NCBI GenBank assembly: GCA_050084985.1
Contig: JBITNC010000001.1
Span: 89,528,001-89,592,000 of the forward strand
Source of the DNA: Nageia nagi
Taxonomy: Eukaryota > Pinophyta
Length of the DNA: 64,000 bases
Direction of reading: 5' to 3'
In this document: positions 34,461-45,107 of the stretch, in pieces
Numbering within the stretch: the stretch's first letter is position 1
Layout: the number at the start of each line of letters is the position of its first letter
Notes under the pieces: model-generated
Database searches by the model: none
What the model saw: only the letters and a program-made list of their open reading frames with translations
What the model was told of the DNA's origin: nothing
Program-made: the position numbers and the translations under genes

Positions 34461-35639
34461 AAAGGTAAAGAAGAAATTTCACTCCTTTGGGAGAGTTTTT
34501 ATTGGATATCCTACCCAAGTTATTATAAGCAAATCTTTTGAAATTTCCCTCAATCAAAGAAAATCCAATAGGATCAATGAGACCTTAGTACAAAGGAAAT
34601 GAATTTTGTCAGTACCATAGGAAAAGTGGGAACAACACCAATGGGTACATAATCTTTAATGTATGTTGGGAATAGATACGAGAGCCTAATCCTTTGTGGT
34701 CATCCAGTAGTGGATAATTTGGATTAGGAAAATAATCACTTATCTCCCACCATCAACATATCTCATCTTTTTCATCACTTGTTGATAATACTAGCTTTTA
34801 TCATATCATTTGTGGTTTGTATCTTTGTCACATTATCATATCATCCTCTATCATCTTATCATTACCATCATAGTCATCATTATCAATATTATTTTTTTAT
34901 CATTCATCATCATCACCTCATCATTATCTTTGGACACTTTCATCAAGTGTGCCTATCATCTTGGCATCATAATCATGTCATCATAGGCACATCTTTAAGG
35001 TTCATTTGACTCAACATCATTATCACTTCCCATAGGCATCATTCCTAATGAGGACATAACCACTTGGGTCATAATCATATATTAGTTTTCCTTAAATCAC
35101 TTCTTTAGGATTGATTATCAATTATTTACTATCATGGTTTTTGGAGAAATATTAGTCTTATGGAATAAGTGATAATGGCTTTGATGTGGATGAATCTATT
35201 CACTCACTTCATCATCATCAATTATCAATGAGAAAATATCAAGTCAAATAATTTATCTTTTATCATATCCTTAATTAAGGCAAATATTTCATCAAATAGG
35301 AAAATCAAGCAAGTATTTTATCATCTATTAATCTCTTATATCTTTATCAAATCAAATCATTTGAGCATATATCATATCAAGAGGACATCTCTTGGAATGT
35401 CATATCGTGGTCAAATCAAGCATCAATATCATATCATGAGTCTTTGAGCATATTTGTATCAATGATCAATGAGTACTTATCAATGACTTCATGATATTTT
35501 ATTGACATCAACTTAATTTTTTTTTAGTCTTGAGATATTAACTATCTTAAGTAAGAACCAATATTGCATTAGTGCTTCAATATATTAACAACATGTTATA
35601 CATCATGACTTTAACACTATCATTTGAGCATTATCATCT
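34461..35639 (+). other. Non-coding internal region after gag
   Basis: AT-rich, with many CATCAT and TTATCATC words (34760-35000, 35170-35450). 34660-34700 matches, inverted, 59400-59460 (TAGTATCAACTCCCATGGG against AATAGATACGAGAGCC). No gene seen. Confidence 0.45.
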
Positions 35640-36660
35640 TTGCTTTCATTTAAAATGGGGTAAAGTTATCATGGTCCTTCCTTGATTTGCATTGAGCATA
35701 GGGTAAGGTTATCATTTTGAGCATTTATCCTATCTTTTTAGGTGTGAGACTAGTTATGTCATGACAGTGTTAGCACTGCAAGGTGTTATAGCTATATGCA
35801 TCCTTGAGGTGATTGCATCATCATTATTATATTCTTTGTCAAATATAGACTAGTTATGACATGATAATGTTGGTATTGTGAGGTGTTATAGTCATATGTA
35901 CCCTCAAAATGTCCATGTTGGCTTCATAAACATATCCTTTTAGTTATGGTATGGACTAATTACCACATGATATTTTTGGCATTGCAAGGTGTTATAACTA
36001 TACATACCCTCAACATGATTATGATGACTTTTATCATCACATTACACACATATGTCACTCTAATTATCTTTATGTTTACTTTCCATTTATCATGGGCCAA
36101 AGACATCATTTTAGTAGATCTCATTTACTTTCCATTTAGCATGGGGTAAAGTTATCTTGCAACATTGTTTCTTTGTTGCTTTCCATTTAGAATGGGGAAA
36201 AGATTATCATTATTTATATTGCTTTCCATTGGCCATGGGGAAAGATATATCACTTATTTACCTTAGTTTCCAATCAAAATGGGGTAAGGCTTATCATGGT
36301 ATTTCTTGCTTTCCATTGAGAATGGGGAACATTTTATCACTTGTTTTTCCTTGCTTTCCATTCAACATGGGGCAAGATTTTATCATTATTTATCTTACTT
36401 TCTATTCAACGTAGGGTGAGATTTATCATTATTTTTACTTTGTTTTCCATTTAACATGGGGAAAGGATTCCTTGATCATTATCACTTTGGTTTTTACTTT
36501 GGTTTCCATTTTGCATGGGATAAAGTTATCCTTACTTACCTTGCTTTTTATTCAGCATAAGGCAAGGTTATCATTCATTATCACTTTCCACAAGATCGTT
36601 GCTACCATTATTTTTTGCTTTGCCTTCCATTTAGCATAAGGTAAAGTTTCCTTTTGGTAG
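35640..36660 (+). repeat. Degenerate tandem array with the word TTTCCATTTAGCATGGGG
   Basis: About fifteen variants of CTTTCCATTTAGCATGGGG(T)AAAG, each followed by TTATCAT-rich spacer, roughly every 55-65 bp. It is followed by the PPT at 36979. The same words occur inverted at 58600-58760. Confidence 0.8.
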
Positions 36661-36978
36661 CATGATCATGTCATTGAGCATGACTCACCTTGAGTCTCAA
36701 GAATTTAACAAAGCCATTAGTTGGTCACCTTTGCATTGACTATATCATTTGAGATTATTTACCATTTATCTCTTAGCATGTAGTAGGTTTGCATACATAT
36801 GCACATCTTTCATGTTAGTAAAATATCATTAGTTATTGATAATTAATAATCTTTATCAATATCTTATTTATCATCATCAAATCATCATTTATCATTATCA
36901 TTTCGTCATATATCATCATAATCAACATCATTTTCCCTTTAATTTTTGAGTTGAGTTCCACATCTCATGAAACTTGTC

Positions 36979-36993
36979 TCAAAAGGGGGAATC
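36979..36993 (+). other. Polypurine tract of the gag-only gypsy element
   Basis: CTCAAAAGGGGGAATC precedes TATAAGCACCTC. The same arrangement appears on the minus strand at 58262-58277 (CAAAAGGGGGCATC then TATAAGCACCT). Confidence 0.65.
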
Positions 36994-37780
36994 TATAAGC
37001 ACCTCAAAATCACCTTTCTCCCTCGATCATTTTGCATCTTGGTACTTTCACCTAATTTCTCCATCATAGCAATTTTTGATCTTGTATATCGGGCCTTGGA
37101 TGGTTTATCGATTGGCTTGCTAGTTTATCAAATGACTAGGTAAACTGACCTATTGATCTAATGCCAAATCTATAGAGGTTCAATTTTGAATTTCATTTTC
37201 CCTCAAGTTCATTTTTTTCTTCTCCATTATCATTACCCACCTTCCATTAAAGTACAACTAAATCCTTGAGCAAGATCCCAAGCAATAACAACCTCTAGCA
37301 CTCCCCATAACATGTTTTGATCATTCTTGTAGGTATTGGAGAGTATTAGGAGCTATCTTGGAGCCATTGGAGTACTTGTATCCTTTTGTATAATATTTTT
37401 ATGCATTTATGTGGCATGTAGTATGATCTTATGCTAAATTCATTATAGTTTAGTCTTTTTTATCATTATCTTAGCATAGCATGAGCATATCATATTGCAT
37501 TGTAAGCATTTCCTTACTTTCTAATTCCAATTTGATTATGGAATAGGGGGTCTACATTCCATCAAGGAGGTTAAACACCTCTCTTTGAGTACACTCTAAT
37601 GTCTTAAGGGACTACAATGTTGAGACTCCCTCTAATATTTGTCTTCTTATAGGTCTAGATATCAATAGCATATCCCTCCATTTATCATAAGATAAACTCT
37701 AGCACAAGCATGGTGATGCAACCTTGATCCTCCTCCCATTTATGTTGATAGGGTCACCACATATTAGTGCTCCACATATT
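36994..37780 (+). repeat. LTR start, split by a later insertion
   Basis: Starts TATAAGCACCTC (a TG start is not visible in either copy). Interrupted at 37780 by the element 37781-43937; its continuation should resume at 43938 but the right end is not defined. Confidence 0.5.
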
Positions 37781-38935
37781 TGATCCATAAACCATAAGAT
37801 TAAAATTTCAATTTAACCTCTTCAAATGAATCAATTCACACCTAAAATAATTAAGTTCTTGTAAAGGAAAATCAGGAATAAACTTGAAAATACAGAGAAG
37901 AGAAAAGCATTCACCAAAGAAGAGACAAGCAAAATTTATCCAGGTTCACCCAATGTGGGCTACATCCAACTCAAAAGCTCTCTACTATCAATGGGTGGAA
38001 TCACTTTACAAGGCCTCCAAGTTCCTTCAAAACCTCCTCTCACATTCACAACACACTCCTAGCTTGAAAATCACAACAAAATTGAAAACACTTCCTGAAA
38101 TCCTTTTTTTTTCCTGTACAATTTGCTCCCCTTTTATATAATTTTTGGAGCTAAAATTGGAGAGAATTACAACTAGAAAATTGGGTAAAAAAAATACATT
38201 TTTAGATACCCATTAACCTCCTTGATCTTCCTGTCAAATTTGGGCTCAAATGGTTGCAAAAATCTCCCAAAAATAAGCTTTGAAATTGAAAAACATGCTC
38301 TCTGGACTATTTTCAAGCTTACAAGATTAATCAGCCCAAAAATAGGACCTTATGTGAATCAAAAATCACCAAAAACCTTAGAAAAATTCCAAAATACATT
38401 AACAAATTTAAAAATGGGTAGGTGCATTGTGGTGCTGACACGTGGTAGGCGATCAATGATCAAACTGCTTGCATGGGCGGTCAGGAGGCGATCTAGTTGG
38501 TAGCTTATGTGGTTTGTAGTCTTTGATCATGCATAGGTAGATGGTGTACATGTAGGCTAATGTGGTCATGCAGTCTCATTTGTGGGTGGTCAAACAGCAT
38601 TGGCTTTCACCCTATGGGCCCCTCTACCTTGTCACCTCCATGCTGACCCTATCACACAGCGGTCTATTCCATGCAAGCTCTATCTCCTTTGATGTGGTCC
38701 TGTTGGTCCTTGTCCCACCTACATGGGCTATATAGTGGCAAGCGGGTCCTACCATATATTTTTTTAATCTTTTTTTTTTCAAAAATACACAAATTGGACT
38801 TAATGCCATATCTTCCACATACGAACTCATATTCTTGATCCGAAAGAAGCATTGGAAAGCTGAAGACAAGATGATCAAATTGAACACACTAAAATGGAGA
38901 TTATTTAATGTTGAAGGGATCCAAATTTTGGATCA
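37781..38935 (-). repeat. 3' LTR (left), 1,155 bp
   Basis: Begins TGATCCATAAACCATAAG and ends CCAAATTTTGGATCA on the plus strand. The GC-rich stretch 38400-38760 gives open frames that are shadows. It pairs with 42781-43937. Confidence 0.93.
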
Positions 38936-39101
38936 TTCCTCTCCACTGAGAGAGAGCTTTTATCCCCAAAAGCATTTAGGATGATGGAATGAGGTGAGGG
39001 TAGAGCTCCCTCACCCGATCAACTGCATACCACTTGGCCTTGTGTGGATGTTGGCCCTTCACTCCAATACACCACACTTCACATATGCCACTATGAGATG
39101 A

Positions 39102-39785
39102 TCATTGCTTCTTTTCCAATACTACATCCTCAACCAATACATTCATGTGCTCAGGGGCTAAATCCTCAACTGACGATAACATAACCTCTGTATCTTCTGC
39201 AACTAAGGTTGGTTCATATAACTTCAAGTTCTCAACATTAATAATAGAATACATTTGCATATAAGGTGGTAAGTCTAACTGAAAATCATTGTATCCAACT
39301 TGACCAATAATGGTAAATGGACCATACCTTATGGATTTCAACTTCTTTCCCTCACCATGTTGTCTCTCCTTGTTGAGATGAAGCCATACTTGATCCCTAA
39401 CCTGAAATTTATGATCCACATGATGATGATCATGCCTCTCCTTATACTTGGCCTGACTCTTCTCCAATTGTTCTTTTACCTTTTGATGAATCAATCTGAT
39501 CCTCTCACCATTAAGAATACAAAGTTTTCCCAAATGAAAAAGCAATCCATCATGCAAATGAAAGTCATGATTTCCAACCTCATTACCAAGACTCAATCTA
39601 TGATAGACATTTTGGAAATTAGGATCAACCACATATTGTTCTTTATACCCGTCATGCATTAAAGAACTATTTTGCAGAATCATAACACTAGCAACTATTG
39701 GAGGCCTAGACAACATATCAGCAATCTTATTTTGAGTACCCTTCTTGTACTTAATCACCAAATGAAATTGTTGCAAAAATCCCAT
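39102..39785 (-). pseudogene. RNase H end fused in frame to integrase C-terminus
   Basis: 227 codons open. It starts with the end of RNase H (YKKGTQNKIADMLSRPP). The segment to about 39485 corresponds to the linker before the integrase zinc finger (GERIRLIHQ). Then VKEQLEKSQAKYKERHDHHH follows directly, which belongs after the catalytic core, and RYGPFTIIGQVGYNDFQLDL with NVENLKLYEP, the C-terminal domain. The H2C2 finger and the whole D-D-E core are absent, yet the frame continues. No chromodomain is evident in the tail. Confidence 0.85.
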
Positions 39786-40383
39786 CCAACGAAAGTGCCT
39801 AGACTATTGCAACTTAGATTGTGACTGAAGATATTGCAAGGGTTGATGGTATGTATGAATTATTGTCTCTTTACCTACCAAATAGTGCTTCCATTTTTTA
39901 ACACTTTGAACTAATGCATACAACTCTTTTTCATATGTGGGATAGTTTCTTACCACACCGGTAAACATTTCTGAGTGATAGCAAATTGGATGTTTTCCTG
40001 CAATAAAATTGCACCCATAGCATAGTCACTTGCATTAGTTTCAATTTCAAAAGGTTTTTGAATATTAGGCAAAGCAAGTACTAGATCATTACTGATTTTC
40101 TTTTTGAGCAATTCAAAAGCATGTTGTTCTTTTCCTCCCCATTGAAATCCATGACTCTTTCCTGTAATTGCATGAAGTGGAGAAGCCATGTAAGAAAAGT
40201 TAGCAATAAACTAGCGTAAATACTGTACTACCCCTAGAAAACTCCTAGTATCTATCACATTAATGGGAGTAGGCCATTTCAACATAGCCTCAATTTTTGT
40301 AGGATCTATCCTCAATTGACCTTCACCTACAATGTGGCCAAGATACATTAAACTCTTCCTGACAAACTCACACTTAGACATTT
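39786..40383 (-). pseudogene. gypsy RT C-terminal part and RNase H, broken
   Basis: Reading MSKCEFVRKSLMYLGHIVGE, then PTKIEAMLKWPTPI, a stop, then SYMASPLHAITGKSHGFQW and ETNASDYAMGAILLQ (the start of RNase H, with the usual Asp motif changed to ETNASD). A frameshift near 39960 and stops near 39900-39790 break the rest. Confidence 0.8.
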
Positions 40384-41130
40384 TCAAATAGAGTTTTGCT
40401 TCCTTAGAACTTCAAACACTTTATGAATATGTATCACATGATCTTTCCAATTTTCACTGTAAATGAGAATATCATCAAGATACATAATAACAAAATCATC
40501 AATGAAAGGCCTTAAAACCTCATTCATTACACGCATGAAAGTAGCAGGAGCATTGCATAATCCAAATGGTAAAACCAACCATTCAAACAATCCTTGCCTA
40601 GTTTTAAAAGTAGTTTTCCACACATCCTCTTCTTTAACTCGTATTTGATGATAACCACTTCTTAGATATAATTTTGTAAAAAGCCTAGCTTTTTGTAATT
40701 GATCCATTAAATCATCAATACATGGCAAAGGATATCGATTTTTAACCATGATCTTATTTAGTGCCCTGTAATCAACACACATACGCCAAGTTCCATCTTT
40801 CTTTGGAATTATAACAATAGGAGATCCACATGGTGATGTGCTAGGTCTAATGAATCCTTGATCTAACAATTCCTTGAATTATTTCTTAATTTCTTCAGTT
40901 TCCAAAATAGAATTTCTATATAATCCAATATTAGGAAGTGCAACATCAGGATGTAATTGAATCTCATGTTGGATATCTCTTTTTGATGGAAGTTCTTTAG
41001 GTACTTGAAATAAATCTTCAAATTCAGAAATTACCTCTTTTACTTCTTCTTTGTATTGTGGTTCACAATCTTCAAGTGCCTTTATGATTTCCACTTCATC
41101 TTGAGATTTCACCATTGCAAGTATGAACAT
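40384..41130 (-). pseudogene. gypsy reverse transcriptase, interrupted by one stop
   Basis: Two open pieces, 41130-40879 and 40869-40384, are separated by a TAA in IKK*FKELLDQGFIRPS. Core motifs are present: KKDGTWRMCVDYRALNKI, YPLPCIDDLMDQL, FTKLYLRSGYHQIRV (usual DL changed to LY), LPFGLCNAPATFMRVMNEV and the catalytic box YLDDILIYS. A frameshift at about 41115 separates it from Gag-protease. Confidence 0.9.
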
Positions 41131-42410
41131 TTATTTGTATTGATTAGTTTCTTTGCTTGTCGTGTAGTAATCAAAGAAATATCCTTTTTCTTACTTTGAT
41201 GAGCACTAACCATGTATTCAATTCCATCTTTAATGAGTCTATATTTGTTTTCCTTTCTATAAAATAAAGCATCTCTTTCCCATATGTAAGGACTACCAAG
41301 CACAATCCCACAAATATCCAAAGGAACAACATCAAGTAAAACTTCATCAATGTACTCCCTATTAATCCCAAATTGCAACTTGCATTGTTGTGTTACCTTT
41401 AACTTTGAATTTTTAATAACCCATCCCAATGGATATGGGTTTGGATGGGGTTGAGTAGTGAGTGCAAGTGATTTGACATACTTTTTTGCAATCAAATTAG
41501 CTTGAGATCCAGAATCAAACAATGTATCAATCCTAGTCTTCTTAGCTTGTACCTTGATGTGAAAAAGTTCAATTTTCTTATTTTCCTCATCTTCATTAGG
41601 GGTATTATGCAAAACCATACATGCCATTTTATCATCTACATCTGAACCATCCTCAATTTCCTTAGTAACAGTATTTGTTTGTTTCCTTTGACCTTTAGGT
41701 TTAGGGTGTAATTCAAGATGCAATTTCCAACATTTAGCCTCTAAATGACCTTCTTTATGACAATGTGCACATACATCTTTAGACTTCTCTTTTTGTGTAG
41801 TAGACATAGTTTTCTTTTTCCCTTTTCCTTTATTCCTTTCAGAATCATTATTACTATTGTTATTGGAAGCATTGTTCTTTTTACCATTCTTAACAAATTT
41901 TCCCCTTTCTTCTAAGTGAGTGGCTTGTACACAAACTTTATCCAAATCATTTGGATCAAACATCAAAATTGTATGCCTTAAATAATTATGCAAACCACCA
42001 ATATACTTAAGAAGAGTATCTTGGGAATCAAGAGGAATACCTAGCATTGTAGCTCTTCTTTGAAATTCTGTAGTGTACTCTTGCATACTTTGCCCTTTGC
42101 CTTGATGGAAAGTTTGCCATTCCATGATTGCCTTTTTCCGATAATAAAATTGATTTTTAAGTAATTGTACAAAATGGGTCCAAGAAGCAATACAAGCTTG
42201 AATAGATTCATTCTTACTTTGTAAATAACTTTCCCACCAAACAAGCACATTACCACTCATTTTAAGAGTTGCTAATTGGATTTTATCCTCATCTCTTATA
42301 ATTCTTTGAATTCTACAATATAATTCAATTTGTTTAATCCAATGGTCTAATTTCTCAGCATTCACTTCTCCAATAAAAGTAGGCAAATCAAATTTAACTT
42401 CCAATTTCAA
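41109..42410 (-). CDS. Gag and protease of the gypsy element, 433 codons open
   Basis: Residues of about 1-170 hold a Retrotrans_gag domain (LATLKMSGNVLVWWESYL, TWTHF-like region, EYTTEFQRRATMLGIPL). A zinc knuckle CAHCHKEGHLEAKC (C-x2-C-x4-H-x4-C) is at about 213-226. The aspartic protease starts near 290 with DTLFDSGSQANLI, active-site DSG intact, and continues through IVLGSPYIWERDA. No internal stop, but a frameshift at its end removes continuity with RT. Upstream, 42411-42760 may code further N-terminal Gag (MANEDGSKVEKQIADPATMF) broken by a stop. Confidence 0.88.
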   Translation of the reverse strand: MKLEVKFDLPTFIGEVNAEKLDHWIKQIELYCRIQRIIRDEDKIQLATLKMSGNVLVWWESYLQSKNESIQACIASWTHFVQLLKNQFYYRKKAIMEWQTFHQGKGQSMQEYTTEFQRRATMLGIPLDSQDTLLKYIGGLHNYLRHTILMFDPNDLDKVCVQATHLEERGKFVKNGKKNNASNNNSNNDSERNKGKGKKKTMSTTQKEKSKDVCAHCHKEGHLEAKCWKLHLELHPKPKGQRKQTNTVTKEIEDGSDVDDKMACMVLHNTPNEDEENKKIELFHIKVQAKKTRIDTLFDSGSQANLIAKKYVKSLALTTQPHPNPYPLGWVIKNSKLKVTQQCKLQFGINREYIDEVLLDVVPLDICGIVLGSPYIWERDALFYRKENKYRLIKDGIEYMVSAHQSKKKDISLITTRQAKKLINTNKCSYLQW

Positions 42411-42764
42411 AGGAGAACTTTGAAAAACACTATGTGTAATATCATTTTCAATTTTATTACATTTACTAGTTTCACCTTCATTTTTCTTGTATTGTTGTTC
42501 TTGAAAATGTTGGAATTATAGAGACATTTTCTAGAACATTGTTGCAGGATCAGCAATTTGCTTTTCCACTTTAGACCCATCTTCATTGGCCATGGCTCCA
42601 AGCTCTCTTTGCTTCTTTAGCCAAACTCTAGAACTAATTTCTAGATCCTCCTCCATAAATTCTCCTTCTCCTTTCTTGCTTTGTGACTTGGTATACATGC
42701 AAAAACACTTTCCAAACACCAACAACAATCTCAAAAATAGAGGTTATCCCAATGATTTCAACTT

Positions 42765-42776
42765 GCTCTGATACCA
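42765..42776 (-). other. Primer-binding site, initiator Met tRNA
   Basis: Plus strand GCTCTGATACCA, that is TGGTATCAGAGC on the minus strand, four bases from the right LTR. Confidence 0.92.
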
Positions 42777-42780
42777 AACT

Positions 42781-43937
42781 TTATCCATAAACCATAAGAT
42801 TAAAATTTCAATTTAACCTCTTCAAATGAATCAATTCACACTTAAAACAATTAAGTGCTTGTAAAGGAAAATTAGGAATAAACTTATAAACATAGAGAAG
42901 AGAAAAGCATTCACCAAAGAAGAGACAAGCAAAATTTATCCTAGTTCATGCAATGTGGGCTACATCCAGCTCAAAAGCTCTCTATTATCAATGGGTGGAA
43001 TCACTTTACAAGGCCTCCAAGGTCCTTCAAAACCTCCTCTCACATTCACAACACACTCCTAGCTCTGAAAATCATAACAAAACTAAAAACACTTCCCGAA
43101 ATCCTCTTTTTTTTTCTTGTACAATTTGCTCCCCTTTTATACAATTTTTGGAGCTAAAATTGGAGAGAATTACAACTAGAAAATTGGGTTAAAAAATACA
43201 TTTTCAGATACCCATTAACCTCCTTGATCTTCCTATCAAATTTGGGTTCAAATGGTTGCAAAAATCTCCCAAAAATGAGCTCTAAAATTGAAAAACATGC
43301 TCTTTAGACTATTTTCAGGCTTACAAGATTAATCAACCCAAAAATAGGACCTTAGGCAAATCAAAAATCGCTAAAAACCTTAGAAAAATGCCAAAATATG
43401 TTAACAAATTTAAAAATGGGTGGGTGCATTATGGTGCTGACATGTGGCAGGTGGTCAACGATCAAACTGCTTGCATGGGTGGTCAGGTGACGGTCTGGTT
43501 GGTGACTTGCATGGTGGTTTGGTTTACAGGTCTTTGGTCACATGTAATCAGATGGTGTACATGCAAGCTAACATGGTCACATGGTCTCATTTGTGGGCAG
43601 TCAAACAGTGTTGGCTTTCACCCTACAGGCCCCTTCGCCTCATCACCTCCACATCGACCCTATCACATAGCGATCTATTCCATGCAGGCTCTATCTCCTT
43701 TGACATGGTTTAGTAGGTCCCTGTCCTGCCTACATGGGCTATACAGTGGCAGGCGGGTGCCGCCATATATTTTTTTAATCTTTTTTTTTTCAAAAATACA
43801 CAAACTGGACTTAATGCCATATCTTCCACATAAGAACTCGGATTCTCAATCCGAAATAAGCATCAAAAAGTTGAAGACAATATGATCACATTGAAATGGA
43901 GATTATTGAATGTTGAAGGGATCCAAATTTTGGATCA
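42781..43937 (-). repeat. 5' LTR (right), 1,157 bp
   Basis: Pairs with 37781-38935; the inner end reads TTATCCATAAACC (TG lost to TT), the outer end TTTTGGATCA. The long open frame at 43388-43885 is in LTR sequence and not counted as a gene. Confidence 0.93.
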
Positions 43938-44430
43938 ATCTTCCTATGCCATGCTCCAACAATCTTTTTGTTGATGTCACTGCTCTTCTTGTATAACACT
44001 CATTATTATTTTTCTTGTGCTACATCATGGCAATACTTCAATTAACTTCATCTTTATAAAAGCGTAACATTGCCCTATTTCCTATCAATGTTGCATCACA
44101 ACTACCTTCCTATTTATATCATCATCTTAAAAGTGTGGCATTTCATATTTTGCCTTATCCTATTGATGTCATCAAACTTAAAGTATAGTAATTCAAGTTT
44201 TGAATAATTCATGATTGTGGCAAATCCATTCTTCTATACAACAACTTTGATTGACCATAATTACTTCCTTGTATGACCATGACTACTACATAATTTGCCA
44301 TGCAATTCTTCTATTAATCATGATATCTCAAATTCTTCATTAATAAATAGAGGATGGGTGTCACAAGAAGCTTTATGTTATTCCCTTTCCCTCAAAGTAA
44401 AAGCAAATTATCTCATTCATTTAAATATTT
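43938..44430. other. Continuation of the interrupted LTR or flank
   Basis: Should be contiguous with 37780 before the insertion. Short words TTGATGTCATCAAA and ATCAATGTTGCATCA recur. No gene. Confidence 0.35.
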
Positions 44431-44439
44431 TATTTTTGG

Positions 44440-44790
44440 TTAAGGGTGCAAGCATCATTGACTATATTCTTTCTAGCATGAATCTTATCTCCCACATTGG
44501 AGAATTCTTATCTCCCATCAACTGCCCCTCATCGACCATGTTGCCTTATGTTTCTTTCTTTACAACCTCTTTCCCTTTCTCTAACACCCTTATTACCTAT
44601 CTTTCTATGACCTACTTTGATTATGTTCTAGTTAGTTATGATCTTTTTCCTTACATTAAAGAATTTCTTATCTCCCACTAGCTTCCCCTTGACAACCATG
44701 TTGATTTATATTTATTTCTTCTAAATACCCCTAGCCTTCCCTCTACTCCCTACTCTTTCACCTCATTAACCATCACATCATGACTTTCCT
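44440..44790 (+). pseudogene. LINE endonuclease C-terminal remnants, two copies
   Basis: GASIIDYILSSMNLISHIGE at about 44450, then YVLVSYDLFPYIKEFLISH at about 44625, both followed by a Ser/Pro segment, resemble the end of the plant LINE endonuclease (SIIDYV...SDHAPL). Two successive versions suggest duplication. Confidence 0.55.
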
Positions 44791-45107
44791 TGATGGTTTG
44801 CACACCATTGGATACTCCATATAGCTCTCTCACCTCAAGTTTGAATTCCACTTGCTTTCTCTTCCTACTGCCACCTTGATATATGATTTTTTATCTCATG
44901 CCTTATGAGAGTCTACTATGAACTCCTCATCTCTCAAACTTTTTCATTCCTACCCACCTCCGTATTATGGTTCCTATCCTATGAATTATTGGTATGATAA
45001 ATATTGTAAGTCTTTACAATGAAATATCTATTCCTCCTTAGTCCATAATCCCTCCTCCACACTTGATGTACATTAAGAATACCATCACATCCTAAGGTAT
45101 AAGAAAT

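Larger units (their letters stand above)
37781..43937 (-). mobile_element. Ty3/gypsy retrotransposon with internal integrase deletion, 6,157 bp
   Basis: LTRs 37781-38935 and 42781-43937; primer site for initiator Met tRNA at 42765-42776 on the minus strand; polypurine-like GTGGAGAGGAA next to the left LTR. Flanks are ATATT (37776-37780) and ATCTT (43938-43942), a target duplication with one change. About 20 differences in the first 340 LTR bases (near 6%) make it clearly older than 7840-15825. Gag and pol are present in order on the minus strand, but integrase lacks its catalytic core. Confidence 0.93.

Noticed and set aside
34779-35009. His/Ser-rich frame
   Set aside because: Driven by CATCAT low-complexity sequence.
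43388-43885. 165-codon plus-strand frame
   Set aside because: Lies in the 5' LTR of the 37781-43937 element, not conserved in the paired LTR.
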